The translations under genes were made by a program, and so were the position numbers. A stretch of 64,000 bases of DNA from Prevotella sp. Its GTDB lineage: Bacteria; Bacteroidota; Bacteroidia; Bacteroidales; Bacteroidaceae. The notes under the pieces are model-generated. The model was not told the origin of the DNA and did not search any database. It was given only the letters and a program-made list of their open reading frames with translations. The stretch covers positions 124,001-188,000 of the forward strand of contig JAFRYZ010000041.1 of the NCBI GenBank assembly GCA_017442825.1. The letters are read 5' to 3'. Shown here piece by piece: positions 30,246-40,412 of this stretch; position 1 is the first letter of the stretch; each line of letters starts with the position of its first letter.

Positions 30246-30797
30246 TTATTCAAAAACTTCGGCATCCTTCAGAGATGCAGCATTCAGGTCTTTCTCACTG
30301 GTAACGACATCCTTGGGGTCGATAGGCCATTCCACAGCGATAGTCTCATCGTTCCAACGGATACCGGCTTCAGCCTGCGGAGCATAGACATTGTCCACCT
30401 TATAAGTGAAAATAGCCTCATCGCTCAATACGAGGAAGCCGTGAGCAAAGCCGCGGGGAATGAAGAACTGACGCTTGTTCTCGTCGCTCAGCTCTACTGC
30501 CACATGCTGACCAAAGGTGGGGGAACTCTTACGGATATCTACAGCCACGTCGAGCACACGCCCCTTGATGACACGCACCAGCTTAGCCTGCGACCATTCA
30601 CCTTTCTGGTAGTGCAGGCCGCGCAAAACGCCGTAACTAGACTTCGACTCATTGTCTTGAATAAATTCCACATGGCGACCAATATGCTCGTCGAAATCGA
30701 CCTGTTTCCATGCTTCAAAAAAATAGCCGCGCTGGTCATTGAACACTTTTGGTTCTATAATCCAAACGCCTTCGATTGATGTCTTAATATAATTCAT
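30246..30797 (-). CDS. rfbC: dTDP-4-dehydrorhamnose 3,5-epimerase
   Basis: A 183-residue cupin enzyme of dTDP-L-rhamnose synthesis. It makes dTDP-4-dehydro-L-rhamnose from the 6-deoxy-4-ketohexose precursor. Typical segments are QDNESKSSYGVLRGLHYQ, with the catalytic His, the RVIKGRVLDVAVDIRKSSPTFG strand pair and FIPRGFAHGFLVLSDEA. The usual partner genes rfbA, rfbB and rfbD are absent, so the pathway is split in this genome. The promoter box lies in the palindromic repeat upstream. Confidence 0.95.
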   Translation of the reverse strand: MNYIKTSIEGVWIIEPKVFNDQRGYFFEAWKQVDFDEHIGRHVEFIQDNESKSSYGVLRGLHYQKGEWSQAKLVRVIKGRVLDVAVDIRKSSPTFGQHVAVELSDENKRQFFIPRGFAHGFLVLSDEAIFTYKVDNVYAPQAEAGIRWNDETIAVEWPIDPKDVVTSEKDLNAASLKDAEVFE

Positions 30798-30811
30798 TGT
30801 GCAAATAAATA

Positions 30812-31007
30812 TGATGCAAAGGTACGATTAAGCGAGCACAAAACAAAAGGAAAACTAAATTTTCTTTTTTTGTCGAGCGTGAGTACCTACGGCAAAGCCA
30901 AAGGTACGACGAAGCGAAGGAAAACCAAACGAAAAATCATTTTTTATCTTTTAACATAGAAAAAGACTGCCAGAGCTTGCTTCTTTTTCTGAAAAACCGT
31001 ACCTTTG
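30812..31007. repeat. Promoter-bearing palindromic repeat between rfbC and the HU-SPOR gene
   Basis: The left end has GCAAAGGTACGA (the -7 box of rfbC on the minus strand). The middle has GAGCGTGAGTACC, CGGCAAAGCC and a second AAAGGTACGA. The right end has CCGTACCTTTGC with the -7 box TACCTTTG at 31000-31007 for the plus-strand gene. The plan is the same as at 14.95 kb, with divergence. Confidence 0.75.
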
Positions 31008-31012
31008 CAAAC

Positions 31013-31996
31013 GTGAAAGAACTACAAAGACATATTGAAATTTTACTCTTAACCAACGACTGCGTAGTAATACCGGGGTTAGGAGGATTCGTGGCACATT
31101 ATGTAGAGGCTCGATACGACGAGAACGACGGCGTCTTCCTGCCGCCCATGCGCACGCTGGGCTTCAATCCCCAACTTACCATGAACGATTCGTTGCTGGC
31201 TCAATCGTATGTGGAAGCATACGACATCAGCTATCCCGAAGCACTCCGACGCATAGAGAAAGCGGCACGGCAGATGCAGAACGAATTGGACGAGCATGGT
31301 GAATACGAATTGTACAACATTGGACGGCTCATCGTCAATGCTAACGGCAAAATGGAGTTCTCTCCTTGCGAGGCAGGCATCCTGACACCTGAACTTTACG
31401 GACTCAGTTCGTTTGAAATGACACCTATCCGCGGCATGAATCAGAGTCGCACACCTATTGCAGGACATGCTGCAAAGAAAGCACGCATCATTAGCATCGA
31501 CACCGATGGCGAGACAGGACAGAAGAGAGTCAGCATCAGTATGAAAGCTCTTCGCAACACAGCTGTTGCAGCTGTTCTTGTCGTTGCCTTCATGATGGTC
31601 GCCTCACCGCTGAGCAACAACCCGAAGGTGTTCACGACTGAAAAGATAAAGAGTAGCATACTCTATAACATTTTAGATTTGGGCAAGACTGACACGAAAC
31701 AAATGTCAGCTAATGCCATGAAGAACACAGCTGCAACTGACAAGAAGCAGACGGTGGACCTCAGCCAACAGCCTTGGAGTATCGTTCTCTGCACCCATGT
31801 CACCAAGGAGAATGCTAAAATCTTTATCAACCAATTGGCAGCCGAGGGTGTTCAGAGCCGACTTGTCATCAACAGCAAGGGCACTGTAAAAGTTCTATAC
31901 GGTGGGTTCGCTACTGAAGCTGAGGCGCATGACGCACTCCGCACCATGCGTATGAAGAACAGACACTTCGAACAAGGCTGGGTTACAAATAATTGA
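31013..31996 (+). CDS. HU-domain and SPOR-domain membrane protein
   Basis: A 327-residue protein. Residues 1-120 match the HU/CCDC81-like prokaryotic domain (LLLTNDCVVIPGLGGFVAHY). A single transmembrane helix lies near 180-200 (NTAVAAVLVVAFMMVASPL region), and a C-terminal SPOR domain runs from about residue 250 (WSIVLCTHVTKENAKIF). SPOR domains bind denuded peptidoglycan at division sites, so the protein may link the envelope and nucleoid or septum; this is inference. The start is taken as GTG 31013, 5 nt after a TACCTTTG box, so the mRNA is probably leaderless. The upstream reading frame runs through the promoter. Confidence 0.8.
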   Translation: MKELQRHIEILLLTNDCVVIPGLGGFVAHYVEARYDENDGVFLPPMRTLGFNPQLTMNDSLLAQSYVEAYDISYPEALRRIEKAARQMQNELDEHGEYELYNIGRLIVNANGKMEFSPCEAGILTPELYGLSSFEMTPIRGMNQSRTPIAGHAAKKARIISIDTDGETGQKRVSISMKALRNTAVAAVLVVAFMMVASPLSNNPKVFTTEKIKSSILYNILDLGKTDTKQMSANAMKNTAATDKKQTVDLSQQPWSIVLCTHVTKENAKIFINQLAAEGVQSRLVINSKGTVKVLYGGFATEAEAHDALRTMRMKNRHFEQGWVTNN

Positions 31997-32029
31997 CAAT
32001 TGATAATTCTAATTGACAATTCATAATTC
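31992..32029. repeat. AATTGACAATT short repeats before the FHA gene
   Basis: AATTGACAATT, GATAATTCT, AATTGACAATT, CATAATTC fill the gap between the HU-SPOR stop and the FHA start. The same type occurs before dnaJ, and a related AATTATG type before radA. Confidence 0.8.
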
Positions 32030-32590
32030 ATGAAACGTGTACGCTGCCCCAAGTGCGACCATTTCATTGTGTTTGATGAAACAAAATACCAACCTGGTCA
32101 GTCTCTGATATTCCAATGCCCCGAATGCAATAAGCAGTTCGGCATACGCATAGGCACCAGCAAACTGCTGGACAAAAACCAGAAGACAACACTTCATCCT
32201 CAAGACCATCAAGGAGAAAACGACAACGACGAGCAGCAAAAGCCCGTCGTTGGATCTATCGTCGTGATAGAGAATGTTTTTCACTACAAACAAGAGATTC
32301 CCTTGACCATGGGCGACAACGTCATAGGACGCTACCAGAAAGGCAACCCCATCAACTGTCCTATTGAAACGGTTGATCCCAGTGTGGATATGACGCACTG
32401 CATCATCAATGTCAGCCGAGACAAACGCGGGAACTTGAAGTTTGTCTTGCGCGACGGACCCAGCTACACTGGCACGTTCGTGGACAATGAGATACTTGGC
32501 GACCGCGAACGTCGCGTCATCGAAGACGGCTCACTCTTCACTATCGGAGCAACGAGTATTATCCTCCGCACAAAAAATGAAGAGGAATAA
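32030..32590 (+). CDS. FHA-domain protein with N-terminal zinc ribbon
   Basis: A 186-residue soluble protein. The N-terminal ribbon has CPKC at residues 5-8 and CPEC near 35-38. After an acidic, Gln-rich linker, an FHA domain occupies about residues 80-180 with GDNVIGRYQKGNP (first Arg loop), MTHCIINVSRD (Ser/His loop) and SYTGTFVDNEIL (Asn loop). FHA domains bind phosphothreonine peptides, so this may read Ser/Thr kinase signals. It follows the HU-SPOR gene by 33 bp. Confidence 0.85.
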   Translation: MKRVRCPKCDHFIVFDETKYQPGQSLIFQCPECNKQFGIRIGTSKLLDKNQKTTLHPQDHQGENDNDEQQKPVVGSIVVIENVFHYKQEIPLTMGDNVIGRYQKGNPINCPIETVDPSVDMTHCIINVSRDKRGNLKFVLRDGPSYTGTFVDNEILGDRERRVIEDGSLFTIGATSIILRTKNEEE

Positions 32591-32615
32591 ACACACAATC
32601 ATGATATTTTTTTTG

Positions 32616-32623
32616 TACCTTTG
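32616..32623 (+). promoter_or_regulatory. -7 box before the ABC-F gene
   Basis: TACCTTTG lies 45 nt before the ATG of the ABC-F gene and follows a run of T residues. Confidence 0.5.
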
Positions 32624-32650
32624 CACCCTCAATGAAGAAACAATAGATAA

Positions 32651-34282
<1,632 letters not shown>

Positions 34283-34403
34283 TACCAAAGTGATGGGTAT
34301 TTGTATTCATTTACAGATGTATTCCTAATACTAAAGTGACGGATATTAGTAATCATTTTCGATTGGCATGATATTTGTATAAGGGAAGGAAAAACATACG
34401 ATT

Positions 34404-34991
34404 ATGAGCAAAGAAAAAGAAAAGGAAAAAGAAATTGAAATAGAAGACGGAAGCGTTGAGGAACCTATTCTCAATGAAGAAGAAAACGCAGAAAATTCAG
34501 AAAGTTCCGGAACCCCCGGAGAATCCGATTCCTCCGAGGAAGAAAAAGACCCGCTGGAGGCTGCACAGGAAGAGAATGCCAAGTTGCGTGACCAACTGTT
34601 ACGAACTATTGCAGAGTTTGAAAACTACAAGAAACGAACTTTGAAGGAAAAGACGGAACTGATCTTGAACGGCGGTGAGAAAACCATAACAGCTGTACTC
34701 CCTGTCCTTGACGACTTTGAACGTGCCATAGCAGACAAAAACGAAGATGCTGCAGCCATCAAAGAGGGAATGGAACTGATTTTCCATAAGTTTGTGAAGA
34801 CCCTGGAAGGTCTCGGCGTCAAGAAGATTGAAACTGATGATGCGGACTTCGATGTGGACTACCACGAAGCCATTGCCATGGTTCCAGGGATGGGCGACGA
34901 CAAGAAAGGAAAGGTTATCGACTGTGTACAGACAGGCTATATGCTTAATGACAAAGTCATCAGACATGCCAAAGTGGCAGTAGGACAATAA
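34404..34991 (+). CDS. grpE: Nucleotide exchange factor GrpE
   Basis: A 195-residue DnaK co-chaperone that releases ADP. Acidic N-terminal residues 1-55 are low in complexity. A long coiled coil (ENAKLRDQLLRTIAEFENYK) leads to the beta-domain with HEAIAMVPGMGDDKKGKVI and the end GYMLNDKVIRHAKVAVGQ. The DNA of the acidic part (about 34490-34557) has CCGGAA-type degenerate repeats, as in uup. dnaJ follows by 44 bp, the usual order, while dnaK is absent from the window. Confidence 0.95.
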   Translation: MSKEKEKEKEIEIEDGSVEEPILNEEENAENSESSGTPGESDSSEEEKDPLEAAQEENAKLRDQLLRTIAEFENYKKRTLKEKTELILNGGEKTITAVLPVLDDFERAIADKNEDAAAIKEGMELIFHKFVKTLEGLGVKKIETDDADFDVDYHEAIAMVPGMGDDKKGKVIDCVQTGYMLNDKVIRHAKVAVGQ

Positions 34992-35030
34992 ACAATTGAC
35001 AATTGAGAATTGACAATTGACAATTCATAA
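34991..35030. repeat. AATTGACAATTGA short repeats between grpE and dnaJ
   Basis: About four copies of CAATTGACAATT/GAGAATTGA fill the grpE-dnaJ gap. Confidence 0.85.
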
Positions 35031-35035
35031 GGAAC

Positions 35036-36196
35036 ATGGCGAAAAGAGACTATTATGAGGTGCTGGGCATCAGCAAGGGCGCTTCGGAAGACGAAATAAA
35101 GAAAGCTTATCGAAAGATAGCTATCAAATACCATCCTGACCGTAATCCCGGCGATAAAGAGGCCGAAGAGAAATTCAAGGAAGCGGCAGAGGCTTACGAC
35201 GTTTTGCATGACCCGCAGAAACGGCAGACATACGACCAGTTTGGATTCGAAGGCCTGTCTGGTGGAGCCGGAGGGTTCGGAGGAGGTTTTGGAGGAGGCT
35301 TCTCCATGGACGACATATTCTCTATGTTCGGCGATGTCTTTGGCGGACGCGGAGGGTTCGGTGGTTTTGGAGGTGGCGGCCGTCGCCAGCCTGCCCAGTA
35401 TCGTGGTGCCAACCTGCGCCTGAAAGTCCGTCTTACGTTACAGGAAATTGCGACAGGCGTAACCAAGAAGTTCAAGGTGCGCAAGGATGTTCCCTGCGAC
35501 CATTGCCACGGTACAGGTGCTGAGGGGGGCAGCGGCAGTGATACTTGTCCGAACTGTCACGGTTCCGGTGTGGAAATCCGTACCCAACAGAGCATTTTCG
35601 GCATGATGCAGACACAAACGACCTGCCACGTCTGCGGTGGAGAAGGTAAAATTATCAAGAACAAGTGCCACCATTGTCATGGTGAAGGCATCGTCAAAGG
35701 TGAGGAAGTGGTGGAAATCAATATCCCTGCCGGCGTTGCTGAAGGAATGGTGGTCAATGTGCCCGGGAAAGGTAATGCAGGAAAGCACAACGGCATCACG
35801 GGCGACATACAGGTGTTTATTGAAGAAGAGCCTAACGATACATTCGTGCGTGACGGCAACAACCTCTTATATAACCTACTGCTCGATTTCCCGACGGCAG
35901 CACTCGGTGGCACGGTGGATATCCCGACCATTGAGGGCAACAGCGTGAAAATAAAGATTGAGCCGGGAACACAACCAGGCAAAACCCTTCGTCTGCGCGA
36001 CAAGGGACTCAAGCCGGTACAAGGTTACGGAAACGAGAAAGGTGACTTAATTGTCAACATCAGTGTTTATGTGCCGAAGACGCTTTCCAAAGAAGAGAAA
36101 AAATCCATTGAAGGTTTCAAAGACAGCGACAACTTCAAGGGTGACTCTTCGACCAAGGAAAGTATCTTTAGGAAGTTCCGCAATTATTTTTCATAA
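35036..36196 (+). CDS. dnaJ: Chaperone protein DnaJ
   Basis: A 386-residue type I J-protein. The J domain at residues 1-70 has the HPD motif ([10 protein letters not shown]). A Gly/Phe-rich linker follows, then the zinc domain with four CxxC pairs (CDHCHG, CPNCHG, CHVCGG, CHHCHG) and the C-terminal substrate domains. It stimulates DnaK ATP hydrolysis and hands over clients. Length fits the family. It is probably cotranscribed with grpE, and folC starts 6 nt after its stop. Confidence 0.97.
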   Translation: MAKRDYYEVLGISKGASEDEIKKAYRKIAIKYHPDRNPGDKEAEEKFKEAAEAYDVLHDPQKRQTYDQFGFEGLSGGAGGFGGGFGGGFSMDDIFSMFGDVFGGRGGFGGFGGGGRRQPAQYRGANLRLKVRLTLQEIATGVTKKFKVRKDVPCDHCHGTGAEGGSGSDTCPNCHGSGVEIRTQQSIFGMMQTQTTCHVCGGEGKIIKNKCHHCHGEGIVKGEEVVEINIPAGVAEGMVVNVPGKGNAGKHNGITGDIQVFIEEEPNDTFVRDGNNLLYNLLLDFPTAALGGTVDIPTIEGNSVKIKIEPGTQPGKTLRLRDKGLKPVQGYGNEKGDLIVNISVYVPKTLSKEEKKSIEGFKDSDNFKGDSSTKESIFRKFRNYFS

Positions 36197-36202
36197 CACT
36201 TG

Positions 36203-37444
36203 ATGAACTACCAAGAAGCAATAGATTATCTATATCACAGCACCCCTGTTTTTGAACATGTGGGTGCTTCTGCATATAAGGAAGGATTGGAGAACACACT
36301 GGCATTGGATCATCATTTCAATCATCCGCACCGCCAGTATAAGACCATACATATTGCAGGAACTAACGGCAAGGGCTCTTGCTCGCACACCATAGCTTCA
36401 ATTCTTCAGGAGGCTGGCTACAAAGTGGGATTATACACGTCACCGCATCTCGTAGATTTCCGTGAGCGGATTCGCGTTAACGGCCAGTGCGTCAGCGAGA
36501 AATACGTCATCGACTTTATCGAGCATGAACGCTCTTTTTTCGAACCGCTCCATCCCTCTTTCTTTGAGTTGACTACAGCGATGGCATTCAAATATTTTGC
36601 CGAGCAACAGGTTGATGTTGCTGTTATTGAAGTGGGACTTGGCGGAAGGTTGGACTGCACCAATATTATCTCGCCTATTCTGTCCGTCATCACCAACATC
36701 TCTTTTGACCATACAGGGTTCCTCGGTGACACCTTGGCAAAGATTGCCAGCGAGAAAGCAGGCATTATCAAAAAAGGTGTACCAGTTGTCATTGGGGAAT
36801 ATACAGATGAGACGCGTCCCGTTTTTGAAAAGAAAGCGAAAGAACTGAACGCCCCTATCACCTTTGCACAAGATTTTAAAGAGTTGGGAAAGGACATCGC
36901 CTTTGAACTCAAAGGCGACTATCAACAGAAAAACAAGCAAACCATCTTGGCTGCCATTTCTATTCTCACCCCCACTCTCCTTCAAGGCCTTAATGAAGCA
37001 ACCATCAGAAAAGGACTCACAAACGTTGTCAAGAATACAGGATTGATGGGACGTTGGCAAACCATACAGGACAAACCAAAAGTTGTATGTGACACGGGCC
37101 ACAACGTAGGCGGCTGGAAATATCTGAGCCAACAGATTCAGGCGCAGCCGTGCCGAAAGTTACGCATTGTTTTCGGCATGGTTGACGACAAGGACATCGA
37201 TGCCGTTATGGAACTGTTGCCTGAAAATGCTGTTTTTTATTGGACACAAGCCGACAACCACCGAGCCATTGCTGCTGATGTCGTAGCTCAAAAAGCTATA
37301 GCACACCAACTCAAAGGAACTTCATATAGTAAGGTGGTGGATGCCTATCAACATGCTCTTCAAGATGCTGACAAAGAGGATTTTATCTTTGTGGGAGGAA
37401 GTAGCTATGTCGTAGCAGACTTTCTAACAAGTCTTCGTCATTAA
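36203..37444 (+). CDS. folC: Bifunctional folylpolyglutamate/dihydrofolate synthase
   Basis: A 413-residue Mur-ligase-family enzyme that adds glutamate to dihydropteroate and folates. The P-loop is in HIAGTNGKGSCSHTIASIL. ITNISFDHTGFLGDTLAKIA is the Mur central motif with the Mg-binding residues, and CDTGHNVGGWKY lies in the C-terminal domain. ATG 36203 is chosen over the TTG at 36200. It is placed directly after dnaJ. Confidence 0.95.
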   Translation: MNYQEAIDYLYHSTPVFEHVGASAYKEGLENTLALDHHFNHPHRQYKTIHIAGTNGKGSCSHTIASILQEAGYKVGLYTSPHLVDFRERIRVNGQCVSEKYVIDFIEHERSFFEPLHPSFFELTTAMAFKYFAEQQVDVAVIEVGLGGRLDCTNIISPILSVITNISFDHTGFLGDTLAKIASEKAGIIKKGVPVVIGEYTDETRPVFEKKAKELNAPITFAQDFKELGKDIAFELKGDYQQKNKQTILAAISILTPTLLQGLNEATIRKGLTNVVKNTGLMGRWQTIQDKPKVVCDTGHNVGGWKYLSQQIQAQPCRKLRIVFGMVDDKDIDAVMELLPENAVFYWTQADNHRAIAADVVAQKAIAHQLKGTSYSKVVDAYQHALQDADKEDFIFVGGSSYVVADFLTSLRH

Positions 37445-37542
37445 TCCAACTCTGTTTCTGCCACAATTAGCTATTTATTTCCAGAGAAGAAGAAGGTTTA
37501 AAAGTTTTTAACGCACTGTTAACCGCTTTTTCAACCTTTCGT

Positions 37543-37573
37543 TTGTTACTCTCATTTTTTTTTCGTTACTTTG
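37543..37573 (+). promoter_or_regulatory. Promoter of galM-galK
   Basis: TTTG at 37543-37546 and TTACTTTG at 37566-37573 are spaced by 19 bp, the Bacteroidetes -33/-7 arrangement. The galM start is 38 nt downstream. Confidence 0.65.
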
Positions 37574-37610
37574 CAACAATCTATTATTTTAACTAAAAAC
37601 GGAATATATT

Positions 37611-38696
37611 ATGAGTAACACTGAAACCGAAAACATCTGTGGTTTGAAAAGAGCAGATTTTCAGACCACTATCAACGGTAAACAAACTGATTTATACATT
37701 CTGAAAAACAATCTCGGACATGAGATTGCAGTGACAAACTATGGTGGAGCCATCATTGCTATCATGGTTCCTGACAAAGATGGGAAACTGGCAAATGTCA
37801 TTCAAGGACATGCCAATATTCAGGAAGCCATCAACTCACCAGCGCCTTTCCTCTCTACACTAATCGGCAGATACGGCAACCGTATCAAAGACGGAAAATT
37901 CCAACTGAACGGAAAGGAATACCAACTTGCCATCAACAATGCTCCTAATGCACTTCATGGTGGACCTACGGGGTTCCATGCCCGTGTATGGGATGCCAAT
38001 CAGGTAAGCGAGAGAGCTCTCGTTCTGAAATATGTCAGTTCCTATGGTGAGGAAGGATTTACGGGCGAAGTCGTCACATGGGTAGCCTACACCTTTACCG
38101 ACGACGACGAACTCATTATCAAGTATCAAGCTACATCAAACAAGAAAACCATTGTCAACCTGACCCATCACGGCTATTTCAGCCTGCAAGGAACCGCTAA
38201 TCCAACACCTGAAGCTGTTAATCAGGTGTGTGAAATCAATGCAGACTTCTTCCTGCCCATCGATGCAACGGGAATTCCTACGGGTGAGATCAGGAAAGTT
38301 GAAGGCACACCATTTGATTTCCGTCAAGCAAAACCTCTCTCGCAAGACATTGATGCTGATTGCGAGCAAATCAAGAACGGAGGCGGCTACGACCATTGCT
38401 TCGTACTGAACAAGAAAGAAGAGGGTGAGTTGAGTTTTGCTGCACGTATAGAAGACCCTGTCAGTGGCAGGACCATGGAGGTTTACACTACGGAACCCGG
38501 CGTGCAAGTCTATACTAAAAATGGCAATAAAATCGTCAACGGACCTAATGGCACCACTTTCCCACGCCGTTCTGCAGTATGTTTCGAGTGCCAGCACTTC
38601 CCAGATACACCAAACCGCCCTTATTTCCCGACGGTCATCTTGGAACCTGGAAATAAATATACACAAAAGACGGTTTACAAATTCGGAACCATCTGA
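37611..38696 (+). CDS. galM: Aldose 1-epimerase (galactose mutarotase)
   Basis: A 361-residue mutarotase that interconverts alpha and beta sugars, mainly galactose and glucose. The catalytic His are in NAPNALHGGPTGFH (first) and NLTHHGYFSL (second), and the Glu is in FPTVILEPGN. There is no signal peptide, so it is cytoplasmic. galK follows after 12 bp, making a short Leloir operon without galT or galE in view. Confidence 0.94.
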   Translation: MSNTETENICGLKRADFQTTINGKQTDLYILKNNLGHEIAVTNYGGAIIAIMVPDKDGKLANVIQGHANIQEAINSPAPFLSTLIGRYGNRIKDGKFQLNGKEYQLAINNAPNALHGGPTGFHARVWDANQVSERALVLKYVSSYGEEGFTGEVVTWVAYTFTDDDELIIKYQATSNKKTIVNLTHHGYFSLQGTANPTPEAVNQVCEINADFFLPIDATGIPTGEIRKVEGTPFDFRQAKPLSQDIDADCEQIKNGGGYDHCFVLNKKEEGELSFAARIEDPVSGRTMEVYTTEPGVQVYTKNGNKIVNGPNGTTFPRRSAVCFECQHFPDTPNRPYFPTVILEPGNKYTQKTVYKFGTI

Positions 38697-38708
38697 GTCT
38701 ATTAGGTT

Positions 38709-39875
38709 ATGATAGCAATTGAAGAAGTTAGGAAACGCTTTGTAAAGCATTTCGACGGAAAAACCGGAAACATCTATTTCGCCCCAGGACGCATCAACCT
38801 GATAGGTGAACACACCGACTACAACGGCGGCTTCGTTTTCCCAGGTGCTGTTGACAAAGGAATCACGGCAGAAATGCGCGTCAACGGAACGGAAGATATG
38901 GTGATGTGCTATGCCATTGACATGAAAGACCGTGTCGATTTTCATTTAAATGACGATAAAGGTCCTCGCACATCGTGGGCACGTTACATTTTCGGCATCG
39001 CCAAAGAAATGCAGAACTTGGGCGTTCCAGTAAAAGGTTTCAACATTGCCTTTTCGGGTGATGTGCCTTTAGGGGCTGGCATGTCCTCCTCTGCAGCAAT
39101 GGAAAGTTGCTTTGCTTGCGGACTGAATGACCTCTTCGGCGACAATAGAGTCAGCAAGTGGGATATGGTACTTGCCGGACAGGCAACAGAACACCATTAT
39201 TGCGGTGTGAATTGTGGCATTATGGATCAGTTTGCCAGCATCTTCGGTGAGAAAGGAAAACTGATGCGTCTCGATTGCAGAAGCCGCGAATTCGAGTATT
39301 TTCCATTTTCCCCTGTAGGTTATAAAGTTGTGCTGTTAAACTCATGTGTCAAGCACGAACTGTCGGGTTCCCCCTATAACGATCGTCGCAATTCCTGCGA
39401 GAACGTCGTACACCACATTGCCTCCAATCATCCAGAAACATACATTGAAACCTTGCGCGACTGCACATGGGAACAATTAGAGGAAGTGCGCGAAGAGGTC
39501 GGTGAGGAAGATTATAAGCGTGCCCGTTTCGTCCTTGGGGAAAAAGACCGTGTGCTAAAAGTATGTGAGGCGTTGAACAATAACGTTTTTGAAACTGTGG
39601 GCAAAATGATGTATGAAACCCATGAAGGTTTGTCGAAAGAATACGAAGTCAGTTGTGAGGAACTCGACTTTCTCAATAACATTGCAAAAGTATGCAACGT
39701 TACAGGGTCACGAATCATGGGTGGCGGCTTCGGAGGATGTACCATTAACCTAGTGAAGGAAGAACTGTACGATAAGTTTATCGAAACGGCCAAGAATCAG
39801 TATTTTGAAAAATACCAAAAGATACCAAAGGTCATTGATGTTGTTATCGGACAGGGAGCTCATCGTGTATGTTAA
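38709..39875 (+). CDS. galK: Galactokinase
   Basis: A 388-residue GHMP kinase that phosphorylates alpha-D-galactose at C1. The galactokinase signature GRINLIGEHTDYNGG is at about residues 27-41, the ATP loop PLGAGMSSSAAMES near 121-134 and the third motif GGGFGGCTINL near 339-349. The catalytic Asp is in CGIMDQFAS. It is paired with galM. Confidence 0.95.
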   Translation: MIAIEEVRKRFVKHFDGKTGNIYFAPGRINLIGEHTDYNGGFVFPGAVDKGITAEMRVNGTEDMVMCYAIDMKDRVDFHLNDDKGPRTSWARYIFGIAKEMQNLGVPVKGFNIAFSGDVPLGAGMSSSAAMESCFACGLNDLFGDNRVSKWDMVLAGQATEHHYCGVNCGIMDQFASIFGEKGKLMRLDCRSREFEYFPFSPVGYKVVLLNSCVKHELSGSPYNDRRNSCENVVHHIASNHPETYIETLRDCTWEQLEEVREEVGEEDYKRARFVLGEKDRVLKVCEALNNNVFETVGKMMYETHEGLSKEYEVSCEELDFLNNIAKVCNVTGSRIMGGGFGGCTINLVKEELYDKFIETAKNQYFEKYQKIPKVIDVVIGQGAHRVC

Positions 39876-39903
39876 AGGATGGAATGCAAGTTACTTGTTA
39901 ATA

Positions 39904-40278
39904 ATGAACAACATGAGAATAATGTGTAAAAGTTTTCTAACCATATTGCTGACAATGCTCACGCTGTCGGCAGCTACACCCCTCGTTGCGCAAGAAAGAG
40001 GTAAGGCTGCATACTACTCACGCAAGACGACAGGTAAACGTACAGCCAGTGGCGAACGCTTCAATTCCGACAGTATGATTTGTGCCCATAGGAAACATCC
40101 TTTCGGCACTCGCTTGAAGGTTACTCGCACAGACAATGGCAAGTCTGTCATCGTAAGAGTTGTTGACAGAGGGCCTTTTGGCAAAGGAATGATTGTTGAT
40201 TTGTCGTGGAAGGCTGCACAGGCGCTCGGGATGATCAGGGAAGGTGTGGCACCCGTAGTTGTCACTCCTGTGAAATAA
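39904..40278 (+). CDS. RlpA-like double-psi barrel protein, secreted
   Basis: A 124-residue secreted protein. The signal peptide ends at about residue 28 (PLVAQ). The double-psi beta-barrel domain has KAAYYSRKTTGKRTASGERF, HPFGTRLKVTRTDNGKSVIV and VVDRGPFGKGMIVDLSWKAA, the RlpA family pattern. RlpA proteins can act as septal lytic transglycosylases on denuded glycan. It lacks a SPOR domain, so targeting may differ. ATG 39904 is chosen because it gives a proper signal peptide. Confidence 0.85.
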   Translation: MNNMRIMCKSFLTILLTMLTLSAATPLVAQERGKAAYYSRKTTGKRTASGERFNSDSMICAHRKHPFGTRLKVTRTDNGKSVIVRVVDRGPFGKGMIVDLSWKAAQALGMIREGVAPVVVTPVK

Positions 40279-40367
40279 TCACCAAACTATCTCCTTTCTG
40301 ATATCAGGAATGTCTTCCCAAAGTAAACTTTTCGAGGCAGAAACGGATGAAATTAAATTTTTATGCG

Positions 40368-40375
40368 TATCTTTG
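40368..40375 (+). promoter_or_regulatory. -7 box of the transketolase gene
   Basis: TATCTTTG lies 37 nt before the tkt start codon and follows an AT-rich stretch. Confidence 0.55.
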
Positions 40376-40412
40376 CAAAGTATATCATAAATGATTATAA
40401 CTAACAACCATT